Shown piece by piece: positions 1 through 12,251 of a DNA stretch of 64,000 nt. How positions within the stretch are numbered: position 1 is the stretch's first letter; the number at the start of each line of letters is the position of its first letter. The translations under genes were made by a program, and so were the position numbers. The notes under the pieces were generated by a model, which had not been told where the DNA came from, searched no databases, and saw only the letters and a list, made by a program, of their open reading frames with translations. The DNA comes from Atopsyche davidsoni (Eukaryota > Arthropoda > Insecta > Trichoptera > Hydrobiosidae). Location of the stretch: positions 2,520,501 to 2,584,500 of the forward strand of contig JAILWY010000002.1 of NCBI GenBank assembly GCA_022113835.1, written 5' to 3'.

Positions 1-84
1 TTTATGTTATTTCGATAACATCTGTTGTAATGAGAAATATATTTATTTTTGAACCATGCAAAGTTAATCTATCAATGTTTTTAG

Positions 85-1888
85 GTGTCCAGAAAATTAT
101 TGCTACGGGTACTTCAGTTAGGAATAGTAAAGAAGCTTTACGACTTACAAGAATATATCCTGGAATGATATATTCAACAGCAGGTTTGTAAATTATTATT
201 CAAATATTGAAAACATTCACAAATGCATATTTACTTTCACTAATTTCTCTAACATAATGCATGAAAACAAACTAGGTATGTCTGAATAACAGAATAATTT
301 TTTATGTGTTAGGAATTTGGAAGCACTTATGAGAAAATATCACTGTAATTAACGATTATGTATTTATTAAAAAATATTTTTTACATTTAAGGAGTCCATC
401 CTCATGATGCTAAGTCTATGGTAGAAGAGGATCTGTGGGAGTCATTGCGTAGTATAGCCATGGCTCCTGAGTGTGTTGCCATCGGAGAGTGTGGACTCGA
501 CTATGGCAAGGACTTCTCGGAGCCTGCTGTGCAGCGAGAAGTCTTCATAAAACAAGTATGCCAAAAATTCATCACTTATTTAACCTCTATTTGATTCTTG
601 CTAACAATCTCTTTTTTAACATCATAATAAAGCAGTTACTGGTAATCTAAATGTTGTCAATACTTTTTTTTAAAATAATTTTATTGTCAAATTCAAATGT
701 ATAAATTAATTAATTATGCATGTTTTGTGCTTAGTAAAAGAATAAATCTTAATTCATTCTTAATATTTATGATACAGATTAATTTATTAGTATATTTTAA
801 ATCCTAGTTATTTGTGGATAATTAAGATGAAATCTATCAAATCTGCAAACATAAAATGACAAGAAAAATCTTAATTTTTTTGTTGATATATATCTCCTAT
901 ATACTTGGCTCTGTCCTGTACTGAGAATATAAACCTTTAGTTTCATACTCGAAATTGGGATACCTGTACAGTATAAATATGATTGAATTTTAATTAATTT
1001 AATTTTTAATTTACAGATCGAGCTGGCGTGTGAGCTCCGGAAGCCCCTGTTTTTACACGAAAAAGATGCACAAGAAGATTTACTAACTATTCTGTCAACA
1101 TACCAAAGCCGTCTACCCCCTATATTCATACACTCATTCTCTGGAACAGCCGAGCAGGGCATCAAGTATTTAGAGAGAGGTTATTATTTGGGACTCACAG
1201 GTAAATATTTCACTATTATAATTTATTCTTCTTTGCTGTTTGTGTCCTCTCGTATTGAAAGTTGGCAACTATCTTCTCATATTTCATAAATAATTGCCTT
1301 TTTGTAGTATAAGTCATCATTCAATTTAAATGACCTCTACACTAATGATTCAGATTAATAATTACATGCAGATGAAAATACGTTTTTAATAATATATGTA
1401 TCTTTTTATTTCAAGGTTATTTGTGTAAAGATAAATCAGACAATGGTGTTCGTAAACTATTGTCAGAAGGGAAAATTCCTCTGGAAAAGCTTTTGGTGGA
1501 AACAGATTCTCCTTTCATGTACCCAAATACCAGAGCCTCAAAACTACCAACAAATGTCAAAGATGCCCTGACTGAACGGTAAGTATATAGTTCAAGTAGT
1601 TTGTCTAGTTTTCCCACAGGTTAAATTATATATATATATATATATATTATAAGTTATAATCTAATTATTTCATGGATGATTGTTTTTGATGACTTGAATA
1701 AAGAAAAATCCATTGTTTATTTCAGATCAATGACATTTTTGAAACGTTATTGCACGTTTCAACGAAACGAACCTTGTTCCTTGCCAGCGATTGTGGAAAT
1801 GATAGCCGCTTTCATGGAAAAGAAACCGGAGGATGTGGCCTTAGCAACTGCTTATAATGCATTGAAATTATTTGGTTTGAGCCAGTAA
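85..1888 (+). CDS. tatD: TatD-family metal-dependent nuclease (5' end outside window)
   Basis: TatD-like TIM-barrel nuclease. Family members are metal-dependent 3'-5' exonucleases on single-stranded DNA or RNA, or DNases. Five exons are visible: 85-183, 392-555, 1017-1200, 1416-1578 and 1726-1888 (stop TAA 1886-1888). All have AG/GT borders and consistent phase. The first visible exon begins mid-gene, so the N-terminal HxH metal motif lies outside the window. Family landmarks seen are GVHPHD at the exon 1/2 join, the metal-binding Glu in IGECGLDY, the His of FLHEKDA (HCRDA in Escherichia coli TatD), the His of HSFSG, the Asp of VETDSPF, and the C-terminal RNEPCSLP. The match is closer to bacterial-type TatD than to the TATDN1 pattern. 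The gene converges on RPP21. Family assignment is firm; the exact orthologue name is less so. Confidence 0.93.
1626..1648. repeat. (TA)n microsatellite
   Basis: A run of alternating TA in the last visible TatD intron, between exons ending at 1578 and starting at 1726. Confidence 0.9.
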
Positions 1889-4800
1889 TTTTGTAAGTAT
1901 GAACAACTCTTTGCTTTACATTCAAAACATTTTTGATACTATTATCTGAAACATACCTGAGTTTTGTGGTTTTAGAATCTTCCAGTGCATAAAAGCGATT
2001 GGGCTTTTTTGTAAGTATCTGTATGTGGATGTGAATATCTGAAAAGGGAAAATGACTTTGGATGTTTATTTATATAATTTTATGTGTATAAAAAATATTA
2101 ATATTAAAAAAAGTTAAACGCTTTAAAGCAACTTTAGTATTCATCTTGTAGTAAGATATATTTAATCTCATTATGTACTAAGGGTTTATATTTATTTGTT
2201 TTTTTTTTCAGATGGTTCCTGTTTGTTTAACAGGCTATGGTCTTCCTGTTAAATGCAATTTATTAAAAGCATTCTTCTTGCCTTACCAGTGACAATAATT
2301 CCGCATATTTCTACACCATCACATTACCCATGTGTATTTAGCACTAGATAGTATTTTATTATCTAGTCCCGACAATTGATAATATGATTGTTGTTTACCG
2401 TAGAGAATAGAAGTAACTCTTCCTATATTTCACAGTAGTGTCACTGGGCCCAATTTATCCCACCATTGTTAGGTCAACGAATTAACTTTATTGTAAATTA
2501 GAAAAGCCCAAAGGTCGCTTTACATATAAATATCCCAGACAGGCCAATTGGTGTATTATCTACAAATGCATTCATTGATATTCATCATACCTCCACAAAC
2601 AATTAGAGATGTTGCCATGCTAAAACAATGTCCAGAATTCTTGTATAATAAAAAAAAAAAAAATTCACAATGCTGAGTACTCTCCCTATCTCTCTGTGAG
2701 CCCGAGTTGTACAGAAAAATATGTGATTTTTCTGTTGTTATGGCAAAAAAATTATAGTGCATGAGCAGACTTGTGTGTTGAGGTATGATTTTGTTCTATT
2801 AGTGCAAATACTATACGTCTGCTTCTCATGCGTATATGTGAAGCGACCTTGAAGCGCCACATGCAGCTTGCCAGCCTGCAGTTGATGGTTGTTCTGATGT
2901 ATTTGATGTCCAACGACTGCTTTATGTTTTATCGACTATTGACTGTGGGCTGATTGATCTGCGTCTGCTCGTACTAATATATTTTATGAAACTGTTCTAA
3001 AACTCAATATATCATTTATACCAATTTGACCTTTTATGGTATAAGTCCTATGAAAGTATATGTATTGTTAAAACGGAAACAATAAATTAAACATAATTAT
3101 TAATATAGGTTTTATAAAATAAATGTTATATTGTTGACAATCATGTAGGCTTTGATAGAAAGCTTTTATTTGAAGCTAGTAAAAGTTAAAAAGTTGAAAG
3201 GATATGCATTAAATATTATAGCATATTATAATGTTAATCCTTTGTGATGTTTACCTGATGATGCCTTTAGGATGCTATTGTATTTTTTCTAACACTTGTT
3301 TGTAATTGGGTATGTACCTCACGTATTCTTAGGGTTATGACTTGCCACACAATAATTAGTGAACAAACTACATTTTTATTTTATCAAAATATATATTTAT
3401 TGTATAGGTTTTGATTTGTATTTTGTTGTAAATCTAAATGATTTTATATTATTTACTACAAAAATGCTACACTCTTGCAAGAGTTTAGATAATTTTGCTA
3501 GGGATTGCAAAATTTTATTTTTTTTATTCATTTATTTAGACTGCCTATGCATAAATTTGTAGACAATATTCTTATTTTTGATCTCTGCATAATGAAGTTT
3601 ATTATTTAATATAAGTACTGGATTAGTGGAAAATATGTTTACTTTATGTACTTGGTGTATATGGTTAATATAAGTTGTTTCTTTATGTTCAAAGTATATC
3701 ATATTAGTTAAGGGTTCATCTTTTTCGTTAGTTTTTTATTATTATTATTTTATTTGTGTAATGGTCTGCCAGAAATCAACTTCCATGACTGAAGCAAATA
3801 GGATTTTACTCGAGTAGGGTATATTATATTTTTACTTAGTTATGAGTTGACTAGTCAGATGAAATTACTTTATTTTGAATATTTGCTTTTAGTTCTTCGT
3901 GTAACAATATAAGTTATAATTATTTTTGTATATTTTATACAAATCATCGTAGATTTGTTACTATCTTATTTTGTAATTTAACTACATTTGTTGTCCAAAA
4001 GATTCTATGAACGATAAAACTATATATAGATATTAAATTTATCACTGCGGAGTTAGTATGCTCTCTTGTTTAGACTGATCAATTATTAGATGGTCTTTGT
4101 AGAAATTTAGTAAATTTATACATTCAAGGACATGTGCATACCCTTAAAGGTTTGCGAAACATAATTGTGAAATATTGCATATCAATAATATAATAATTAT
4201 AGTAATACTAATGTCAACAACATATGATGACAAGTTTTAACTTTTTATAGTCGGTGGGCGAGTATACATGTGCTGTAGGAGATTTTCTATGTAAAATATT
4301 TACCTCTACATCTTATTCTTACAATATTGTAAGGTGTGCACTGTGTTGCCGATAGATATTCTGTTGTTTCATACGACTTCTTTAGATGCATGTGTCCACG
4401 AATGTGTTAATATTGGATAATAATTCTTGAGAAATGAAGAATATATTTTGTATAGTGATAAGATCGAGATTCTACAGTTGTAGCTAGTAAAACGAGTCCA
4501 TTTTAAAAACATTATCTCTAAGGAAATTTTCTCTAACACTTATATGTTGTGTGAAATGCAATACATATCTAATATTATGTAGATTTGCATATGAAATTAT
4601 ATACTTTTTAAGAACATGAGCTCACATTCATAAATGAAAGTACCTATACTATATATATTATGAAATTGATACTTTGGGAAGCGTGTGCCTTAACCTACGA
4701 TGACATGTGATAAAACTGTTGTAATGTATATATTGTTGAATGTAATGTCTATTTTCAAATAAAATAGTTTATTTATGAAAGGTATAGTTTTTAATTAATA

Positions 4801-4951
4801 AAATCCTCGTAATACGATGAGTTATAAGTCGTCCACAGTTTACAACCACTTTCTGTGGTTCAAGGTAATTCCGAATTGATAATGTTGACAAGAAATTGAG
4901 AGAGCAACATTAATTTTATTCAATATCTTAATTTTACAGAATTTAAAAAAA
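1889..4951 (+). other. TatD 3' flank, probable spliced 3' UTR, then AT-rich intergenic DNA
   Basis: No coding region was recognised in these 3 kb. Right after the TatD stop there is a strong donor (GTAAGTAT at 1893), an acceptor at 1973-1974, another donor at 2011 and a long polypyrimidine acceptor ending at 2211. This suggests a spliced 3' UTR with a small exon at 1975-2010. Possible poly(A) signals AATAAA lie at 3081, 3118 and 4758. The last is about 150 bp from the RPP21 poly(A) signal on the opposite strand, so the transcripts may end almost tail to tail. Short open frames here have no recognisable product. Confidence 0.5.
4915..4920 (-). terminator. RPP21 poly(A) signal
   Basis: AATAAA on the minus strand (TTTATT on plus), about 32 nt downstream of the RPP21 stop codon. 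This is a sensible position for cleavage and polyadenylation. Confidence 0.6.
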
Positions 4952-5548
4952 TTAACAGGGGTTATTTTGAGGTTCCTGTGGAGTAGTAGTATCTTGAATT
5001 TTTTCCTTGTGTTGATTTTTGTTTTTACTGTAGTCTAAAATTTCTACAATAGCTTCAGGTCTTTCAGTCCATATCTTGAAATATGGAGAGGCAGGATATC
5101 GTTTAACGAATTTGCATTGTGAGCAAGTCCACTTGACAATTGGGGCTTTCTTATTAGGTTCAATTTTCACATTCATGGTCTTGCCCGGGAGTAGTGGCCC
5201 TCTACATTTTTTGCAGATTTGTCTTTTAAGAGAAGGATCTCTGAAAAAAAGTAAGACTCGTTGGTTTTTTATACAAAAGACATGAAACAGCAAAAGAAAA
5301 TAATAAAGATATTCGACTTACATTCGTAAAACTGATTTTTTAGCAATATTAATAATCAAATTTCCATAATAAGTAGACACCATTGAATTTTTTATATTGC
5401 AAGCCATAAAGTCTCTTATCTGAAAAATAAATAAAATGTGAACATTGGATGAATAGATACAGTTTAGTGGGTTGCTTTTTTTTTTAAAATTAATTAATTA
5501 ATTTTTTTATTTATTTAATTTTTTAAGTTTATTTACTTTTTTTAAGTT

Positions 5549-5579
<31 letters not shown>

Positions 5580-5835
5580 TTTACTTTTTCGGCACCGGTC
5601 CGCCGCTGTAGTATTACTTTCGAGTGCAGACTGTGTATTGCTTTACTTGTACAAATGAATTTAAAAAAAGTATTTTGTGAAAATGATAAATATAACTACA
5701 AATATAATTGATCGTTTACAAATATAAAAACAAAGCGCAGTGATGTAATAAAGCAGCATTACAAACCTGAAATAAATAGTTCATTCTTTGGAAAGTTTCA
5801 TATCCCTGACATTTATTTGTCGACCCTTTCGGCAT
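4952..5835 (-). CDS. RPP21: Ribonuclease P protein subunit p21
   Basis: Protein subunit of nuclear RNase P/MRP, which removes tRNA 5' leaders. Minus strand, three exons: 5835-5767 (start ATG, 23 codons), 5419-5322 and 5240-4952 (stop TAA). All splice sites are GT/AG and the total is 456 nt, or 151 residues, close to the usual size of about 150. The N-terminal helix ETFQRMNYLFQ matches the family's EAFQRLNFLYQ-type start. The LRIDPSLKRQ segment leads into the zinc ribbon: CKKC at about residues 65-68 and CSQC at about 95-98. These are the four Cys expected of Rpp21/Rpr2 proteins. The C-terminal tail is Lys/Gln-rich and variable, as in relatives. Intron 1 (5420-5766) contains a very T-rich tract. 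The gene is head-to-head with PNPT1 and convergent with TatD. Confidence 0.95.
5480..5585. repeat. Poly-T / T-rich low-complexity tract
   Basis: T-rich simple sequence within RPP21 intron 1, including uninterrupted runs of more than 20 T. On the RPP21 sense strand this reads as poly-A. Confidence 0.85.
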
Positions 5836-6204
5836 GTTGATTGGACTCAAAGATATCTAATACGTAACAAAATCACAAGATACACTTATTTATATTAGAA
5901 ATTTATCTGAGTTAATGTGTCAAAAAGTCAACAATAACGCATGCTTAATTTCGTTTCAACGTCAAATGTCAAATTTTTCGAGATGCCTCTTAACCAACTT
6001 CACACCATTGAAAATATTTGGACTCCAGTGATTCTTGTTTATTTTATTAAAATTAATGCCCCTAAAATATCTTAAAAATTATTTCTTTTATTTTTAAGGG
6101 AAATATTATTTTTCTTTGGAGTTAATAAATAATAGACGATTGTTATAAGATATGTTGTTATTTCCTACTTGGTACTAGCTTCACACTGGTCCGAAATTTG
6201 AAGG
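5836..6204. promoter_or_regulatory. Probable bidirectional promoter of RPP21 and PNPT1
   Basis: Only about 370 bp separate the two divergent start codons, so both core promoters and 5' UTRs must lie here or overlap. No TATA box is evident at a sensible distance from either start. The PNPT1 ATG sits inside GGATGGCGGC, which resembles the YY1-type element found at start sites of many housekeeping genes. The promoter role is inferred from spacing. Confidence 0.6.
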
Positions 6205-9200
6205 ATGGCGGCTTCTTTAAGGTTATGGGGGGCTGAAAATAAACTATTTTATAAATTTCAATGTAAAAGAATTACAAAAAGCTGCATACGACTTAAAAAA
6301 TACTCAAGTAATTCAACAAAATTAAGTGCTCCAGAGGTTGAAGCGACGTTTTCAAATGGGTAAATTATATACCTGAACTTTAATATTTGAGGTTATATTA
6401 CGATATAATTTCACAATTAAGTATTTCAATTACAGAAGGAATTTGACAATATCTACGGGAAAGTATGCTAGATTTGCGGACGGATGCGCTGTGGCTACAT
6501 TAGGAGACACAAGTGTAATGGTGACGATCGTTTCTAAAGTCAAGCCCTCGTCTAGTTCATTTTTACCGCTCGTTGTTGACTATCGACAGAAATCAGCGGC
6601 GGCTGGACGTATTCCTACTAACTTCTTGAGGAGAGAGCTAGGTTTGTTAAGTTATGACATGCATTTTTTTCCATTTTACATACTTTTTAAAGTATAATAT
6701 TTTTTTTGGTTTGAAACTAATAGGACCCACCGAACGAGAAATATTGACTTCAAGAGTGATAGATCGATCGTTGAGGCCTCTGTTCCCTGCTGGTTTCAAT
6801 TGTGAAACGCAGGTTGTCTGTAATATGCTGGCAGTGGACTCTGTAAATAATCCCGATATTATCTCAATCAATGCTGCCAGTGCTGCTCTCAGTTTATCCG
6901 ATATACCTTGGAATGGGCCTATTGGGGCTGTAAGGTTTGTTAATGTTACACATAATAAATAATTTGTCACCTCCAACTAATAAAATATAGAGAGGTATTC
7001 AATATTCACATTGGAATTGATAAATACTTTACCAAACCTTGCTAAAACACAATCACATTTATCCTAAATAAAACTTATGAAAATAAGAATGAAAAATAGA
7101 AAAAACAAAGAAATTTTTTACAATCTAGTCCTTAAGATCACCAGCAAAGATTCTTTGGCCATGATATAAAATAATATACCATGAAGTTAATTTATTTTAC
7201 ATTTAATGTGTTTCAGATTAGGACAGATAAACAATGAAGTTATAATAAATCCTTCTAGAAAGGAACAGCAGCAGTCTTCGCTGAATTTGATTGTTAGCGC
7301 AATGAAACAAAATTTGGTAGTGATGCTGGAGGGACATGCTAATGATATTTTACAACAAGACTTATTGAAAGCAATCAAAATAGGTATTTATTTTAATCTT
7401 AATGTACAAACTGTTTTTTTTAAACTAAATTTAGGGCTAAAAGTGAACATTTCATTATTTTTATATCAAAAAATATATGTTAACAGGTACAAAAGAAGCC
7501 CAATCTATTGTAAGCGCTATCGAAAAGTTACAGAAATATTATGGAAAAGCTAAAAGACCCCTTGAACCCCTACACGAAGAATCGCAAGTATTTTTAGAAG
7601 CAGTCAAGTCATTTTCAGTGATGAGACTTCGAGAAATTTTTAGGTATGTAGCTTTTATACATAGTACTCATGATAAAATTAAGGTATCCTGCAAAGTTAA
7701 TTTGATTATTTTTACACAGTTTCTATGGTAGTGTGATGATAAAACTAAAAATTTTATTTGGAAAATAGAAGAATCATCCGCAGAAAAATCAGAAAATTGA
7801 CACATTAAGCCAGTATGTATGAATCCAATGTTATTGGAACAATGTTTCTTGTTTTAGTGACTTCAACCATGATAAATTGAGTCGAGACATAGCAGTAAAT
7901 GATGTTAGATCGGATGTCGTTTCTAAGATTCGCGATACGTTTGGTGCTCAAGACACAGACGGAGCTAGAACGACTGACTGTTTCAATATTGTGTGCAAGG
8001 AAGTGTTCAGAGAGATGATTCTACAAAGGGAAGTTCGATGTGATGGACGCGATTTAGACCAAGTCAGGGATATTTCATGTCAGGTATAAACATTTCATCT
8101 TTTCAAAGTTATTGCAAAATGTGGCTTCTTGATCCACTTGCTATGCAGTTGAATCTGTGAATAAGTGTATATAAAAATAATTATTGTGGCTTATTGAAAC
8201 TGTATTTCAGGTTTCCTTACACAAGCCACTTCATGGAAGTGCATTATTCCAGAGAGGTCAGACTCAGGTTTTTTGTACTGTTGCACTGGATTCTCCTGAA
8301 AGTGCACTCAAGATGGATTCCCTTACCATGCTGACTAGGTAACTGTTTTTTAATTTAATTTTTTTATTTAAAATGTATTGTCATTTTAAAAATAAAAAAA
8401 TCAAAGTGCCTCTAATATATTACTGATCATATATTCATTTTGTTTTAAGTGGAATTAAAGAGAAGAACTTCTTCTTGCATTATGACTTCCCTCCGTTTGC
8501 TACTAAAGAGGTGGGGAGAGTGGGCGGACCCCTGGGCCGGAGAGAGACAGGCCACGGAGCCTTGGCTGAGAAAGGGCTCATCCCGGTGCTACCCAAAGAC
8601 TACGACTTTACAGTGAGACTTACATCAGAAGTCTTGGAATCTAACGGTTGGTGTGACAAAATATATTTAACATCCGTGCTAGTTACAAATTCAATTAAAA
8701 AATATCAGACCTATCATTTAAACATTAAAATACACCATAGAATCATTGTTCTTCAAATTTAGATTTTTATCATATGTATTGGATTTATTTTTGTTCATAG
8801 GTTCGAGTTCTATGGCTAGTGTATGTGGAGGAAGTCTAGCCCTAATGGACGCAGGAGTGCCTATATCAGCACCTGCTGCTGGAGTTGCCATTGGATTGAT
8901 TACCAAATATACAAACGATGACACAAAGCACATAGAAGAATACAAAATTCTGACTGATATACTGGTAATTTATGAATATTGTATAACAAATTTATGACAC
9001 AGTGGTTAGCATAATTGCTTGCCATGGAGAAATAAGTTCTCGAGAAAATTTTGAATACCTCCACTTACTTCAAATTGAGAAATTATCGAGGTTGATTTTT
9101 AATTTGATTGCTTGATTAAATGTTTTTAGGGAATTGAAGATTATATGGGGGATATGGACTTTAAATTAGCTGGCACCAAAAAAGGCATCAACGCACTACA

Positions 9201-10069
9201 AGCAGACATAAAAATCCCCGGACTGCCTCTTAAAATTGTCAACGAAGCTATCCAAAAGGCATGCGATGCCAAAGTTAAAATTATAAATATTATGAACGAG
9301 TGCATAGATAAACCCAGGTATGACACTTTTAGTTCATTAATCAAGCTTAAAATTTTTCCAAGTCATCAAAATAAATACATCAGTTTTAAGCATTTAATTT
9401 GGGTTATAAAAAAGGTGTTACTGTTTACAAATGATTAATAGGGAATCGTAATCCTCACCCATCCTGTTTGAATTCATCGAGTGTTTCATTGAAATATTAC
9501 ATTTGATTAAATATATTTTTTCAGTAAACACAACAAAGACAATATGCCAGTATTGGAAAAGATGGAAGTTGATGTAGCCAAGAGATCCAGATTTCTGGGA
9601 GTTGGCGGAGCTAACATTAAAAAATTATTGATTGAAACTGGAGTGCAGGTACAATATATAATATTATTTAACTCTTACAAAATATAAATAAAGTATATAT
9701 TTAGTTTCCATTGCTGAGGTAAAACCGGTAAAATAGTGTGGTTCATAGAAGCAAGTAAATTGAACAATATTATTTATTTTTCATTGAACAATCTGTTTGG
9801 CAAAACATTATAAATATTAGTGATATTTATTTTAGGTGTCTCAAGTCGAAGACAACATTTTCAACGTCTTTGCTCCATCGTCGCAAGCAATGAATGAAGC
9901 TAAGGAGATCATGGAGGGCTGGCTGGCTAAGGAGCGCACTCCTGACCTGGAGTTTGGAGCCATCTATACAGCCAAGGTCGTAGAGTTGAGGGACATCGGT
10001 GTCATGGTCACCCTATACCCTGGCATGCCGCCCGCTCTCCTGCACAACTCGCAGCTCGACCAGCGGAAG
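6205..10069 (+). CDS. PNPT1: Mitochondrial polyribonucleotide nucleotidyltransferase (PNPase), last exon not found
   Basis: Phosphorolytic 3'-5' exoribonuclease of mitochondria. Twelve exons: 6205-6359, 6436-6641, 6724-6934, 7217-7383, 7487-7643, 7858-8083, 8211-8338, 8450-8646, 8801-8964, 9130-9317, 9525-9648 and 9836-10069. They sum to 2157 nt, 719 codons in frame. The first 40 residues are basic and nearly acid-free, fitting a mitochondrial presequence. RNase PH domain 1 runs from about residue 50 to 230 and domain 2 from about 345 to 560. The catalytic Asp pair lies in GDMDFKLAG of exon 10. The KH domain has its GxxG loop (GVGGANI) near residue 625. The S1 domain starts near residue 675 and is cut at DQRK. 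The closing donor GTGAGT is strong, but no exon encoding the rest (about 60 residues in relatives of roughly 780) was found. Without splicing, translation stops after three more codons. Confidence 0.94.
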
Positions 10070-10659
10070 GTGAGTGATTAATGAACTTTTTCAATTTTGA
10101 AGATTGTGAGTTTTGGGACGGTGGACCTTTTACCTAGGACGAGTACAGCAAACTTTTCAGTCATAAATCAGGTTTCATAAAATATTATGAGTATGATGTA
10201 TTTGTCAGTTGTCATTGCTATGTAGATGTGTACACGCTCTCTTCGGTGAGTACACCCAATTTAGATCCACCACATTGTCTTAATGTATTATTGAGAATAG
10301 GTGAGACGATTTTACTGCAGAGCTAGTGTTACGGACCCAAACAAAATTTTATGTCATTCTAAATGAGCCAATTGGCCTATGTGTGAAGTGTATATCCTAT
10401 ACCTCACTCTATGAGTTAGAATTGTTTCTAGTATTTATAAATTAGCTCAATGTACACGAAACAGTCATTTGTACTGTCTGCCAACAGTTATTGAAATTTC
10501 ATAGATTTTTTTCAAATTCACCTCAAAATACGATAATTTCTTAGTAGTCATATAAAATTCGTGTTGCGTTAAAAATCCCTATTCGTTTTTTTAATAAGGC
10601 AGATTTTTTAAAAAAATTTCCTCGTAAATCAGAGTTGCTGTAAAAAGTGAACTCGGGGC
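10070..10659. other. AT-rich sequence after the last visible PNPT1 exon
   Basis: This is either the start of a long final PNPT1 intron or 3' flank. It opens with a strong donor (GTGAGT). The expected S1-completing sequence is not seen here. Confidence 0.5.
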
Positions 10660-10880
10660 TTGATCGTTTCAGGGGCAAAATCTCTTTCCGGGAATTATGC
10701 AAATCCGCAATGGCGGCGCCCTCTGACCGATGTGTGCGATTTCCCGCTAATGGCGGCCATTTCCGAAGCGAACTCACGACGTCAGCGGCTTCGTGTCGCC
10801 GAGGACGACCCGGTGGACTGCATCCCCTTCATTAGGTTTCATAATTTGATTGCGGCAGGCAGATTACAGAACGAGTAAGC
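10660..10880. promoter_or_regulatory. GC-rich island with paired ATGGCGGC (PHO/YY1-type) motifs
   Basis: Two exact ATGGCGGC octamers at 10710 and 10750, the second overlapping GGCCATTTCC. A POU-type octamer ATGCAAAT lies at 10697. Base composition is clearly richer in G+C than the flanks. Three GCCAT cores fall within about 50 bp, which resembles Polycomb response or YY1-bound elements of insects. Short open frames across it show no recognisable domain. The regulatory role is inferred. Confidence 0.4.
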
Positions 10881-11039
10881 GAGCGATATGCTCGATCGGT
10901 TACCATTAAAACTGTTTTCAGTATTTTATTTCGTCTCTTGTCACATAGATTTTATTGCCATCCATTTCGTTGTCGCGTTCGCAAATTGTTTAACCCGTCA
11001 TGTACGCGAGCTTCCATCGAAATACCCCAGCCCTGGTGG

Positions 11040-11110
11040 TGTATTTGGGACCTTTGCGGGTCGTAAAATACTGTCCTGCGACCCTCCAGGGTTGAGAACC
11101 TCATACACCA
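11040..11110. mobile_element. hAT-type terminal fragment
   Basis: On the minus strand, reading inward from about 11106, the sequence begins GAGGTTCTCAACCCTGG and then continues with a GGGTCGCAGG-type segment. This is the usual look of hAT terminal repeats. A partial inverted counterpart (CCCTGGTGGTG) occurs at about 11032. No transposase is seen. Confidence 0.4.
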
Positions 11111-11637
11111 TAGAACACCATATCACGGGAAATACTAAATCACGCTCAGCGGTGTCGTTATTTCATTTTAAAGTTTCGTTTTTTTTAGTCCGACAAGTCA
11201 ACTTTGGCGTAGCAACACAGTGGACGGGGGAAGTCTTCACAGCGTTAACATCATCATAGCATCGTCATCAAAGTTCACACGAAACCTTTTATCTTGACCG
11301 GCGATGAGACGCCGTAAAACTATCTCAGGTGGGGTCGTTTGCAATAAGTAGTGGCCTGTTCGCGGGGGCTCACTTTTTGATGAAACGGGGCATGCGGTAT
11401 AAACCCACCGCCCCGTGGCGGGGGCCATCAACGTTTTACTACCGCGCCGGGATCCGTGCCCAGATTTTCAATTTCCGCTTCCACACGCGCGCCCCCGGGG
11501 TAAAAAATACCCCGATACACCCCTGGCCGAGCCGAGCGCCGGCAGGGCTGCTACAAATTACTCAATTGTAACTTATATATATTTACGAATGCGACCGAGC
11601 TCACGAAGGCTCACTGTCTATGTCGACAAATTTACAT
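11111..11637. other. Non-coding stretch with GC-rich island at about 11370-11550
   Basis: The island contains C/G runs and clusters of CpG. Open frames across it have no recognisable domains, and nothing else can be supported. Confidence 0.4.
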
Positions 11638-11639
11638 TA

Positions 11640-12115
11640 CATAAAGTCCAAAAAGAGTATCGGGTATTTGTTTTAGTGACCGTTATTGCGATATGCTGCG
11701 AAAATTTTTGGGCCCTGAGTTGCAGGAGTTTCAAGGTTTCAACTCAAGAACGTGGTTCCAACAAGGCTACTTGCCATACATCCAATCAATCAATTGAAGC
11801 TGTTAACGAATTATTCCCTAATAAGGTCATTTCACGTAGACGTAACATCAACTGGCCTCCCAGAAGCCCCGACCTTAGCCCACTTGACTATTTCGTATGG
11901 GGATACCTTAAAAATAGGGTTTATGAGAATAATCTGATGAACCTGACGGAATTGAAACAAAACATCAGGTCAGAAATGGCAGCAATATCGAGTAATCTTC
12001 GTTCCAGATTAGAAGAGTGCCAGCAGCGTAACGGTCACAATTTGGATAACATCATCTATTCGAAATAATTTTCCATTTTGTATTGTTACCCGATACTCTT
12101 TCTTGGACACCCTAT
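11640..12115 (+). mobile_element. Decayed Tc1/mariner-superfamily element with terminal inverted repeats
   Basis: About 475 bp. The left end carries TCCAAAAAGAGTATCGGG (from 11648). The right end carries the inverted partner CCCGATACTCTTTCTTGGA (12090-12108), differing by one base change or indel and extending to AGGGTGTCC at the tip. Between them is the C-terminal third of a DDE transposase of the insect family whose ends read GGGTGTCC. The core motif PPRSPDLSPLDYFVWGYL is followed by a typical tail ending IIYSK at 12068. Upstream, the WFQQDGATCHT-type motif holding a catalytic Asp is broken by a small deletion near 11755 that shifts the frame. The N-terminal two thirds is missing. The copy is non-functional. 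Confidence 0.8.
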
Positions 12116-12132
12116 ATATATATATATATATT
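12114..12132. repeat. (TA)n microsatellite
   Basis: TA repeats directly abut the right end of the mariner-like element, consistent with the TA target preference of the superfamily. Confidence 0.85.
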
Positions 12133-12251
12133 TTTTTTTTTCAATAAGTAAGTTGTATAGTATAAAGTCATTTAATCTTATCTTGTCATTGAGCCTGGCC
12201 AAAGCGGTGGACAAATTCTCTTCCAATAAGTATGCATACACCTTCTTATTT

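Noticed and set aside
10660..10878. Candidate last exon of PNPT1
   Set aside because: None of the frames resembles the missing S1 half (no HPSALGL-, KYFGRD- or LSRK-like segment).
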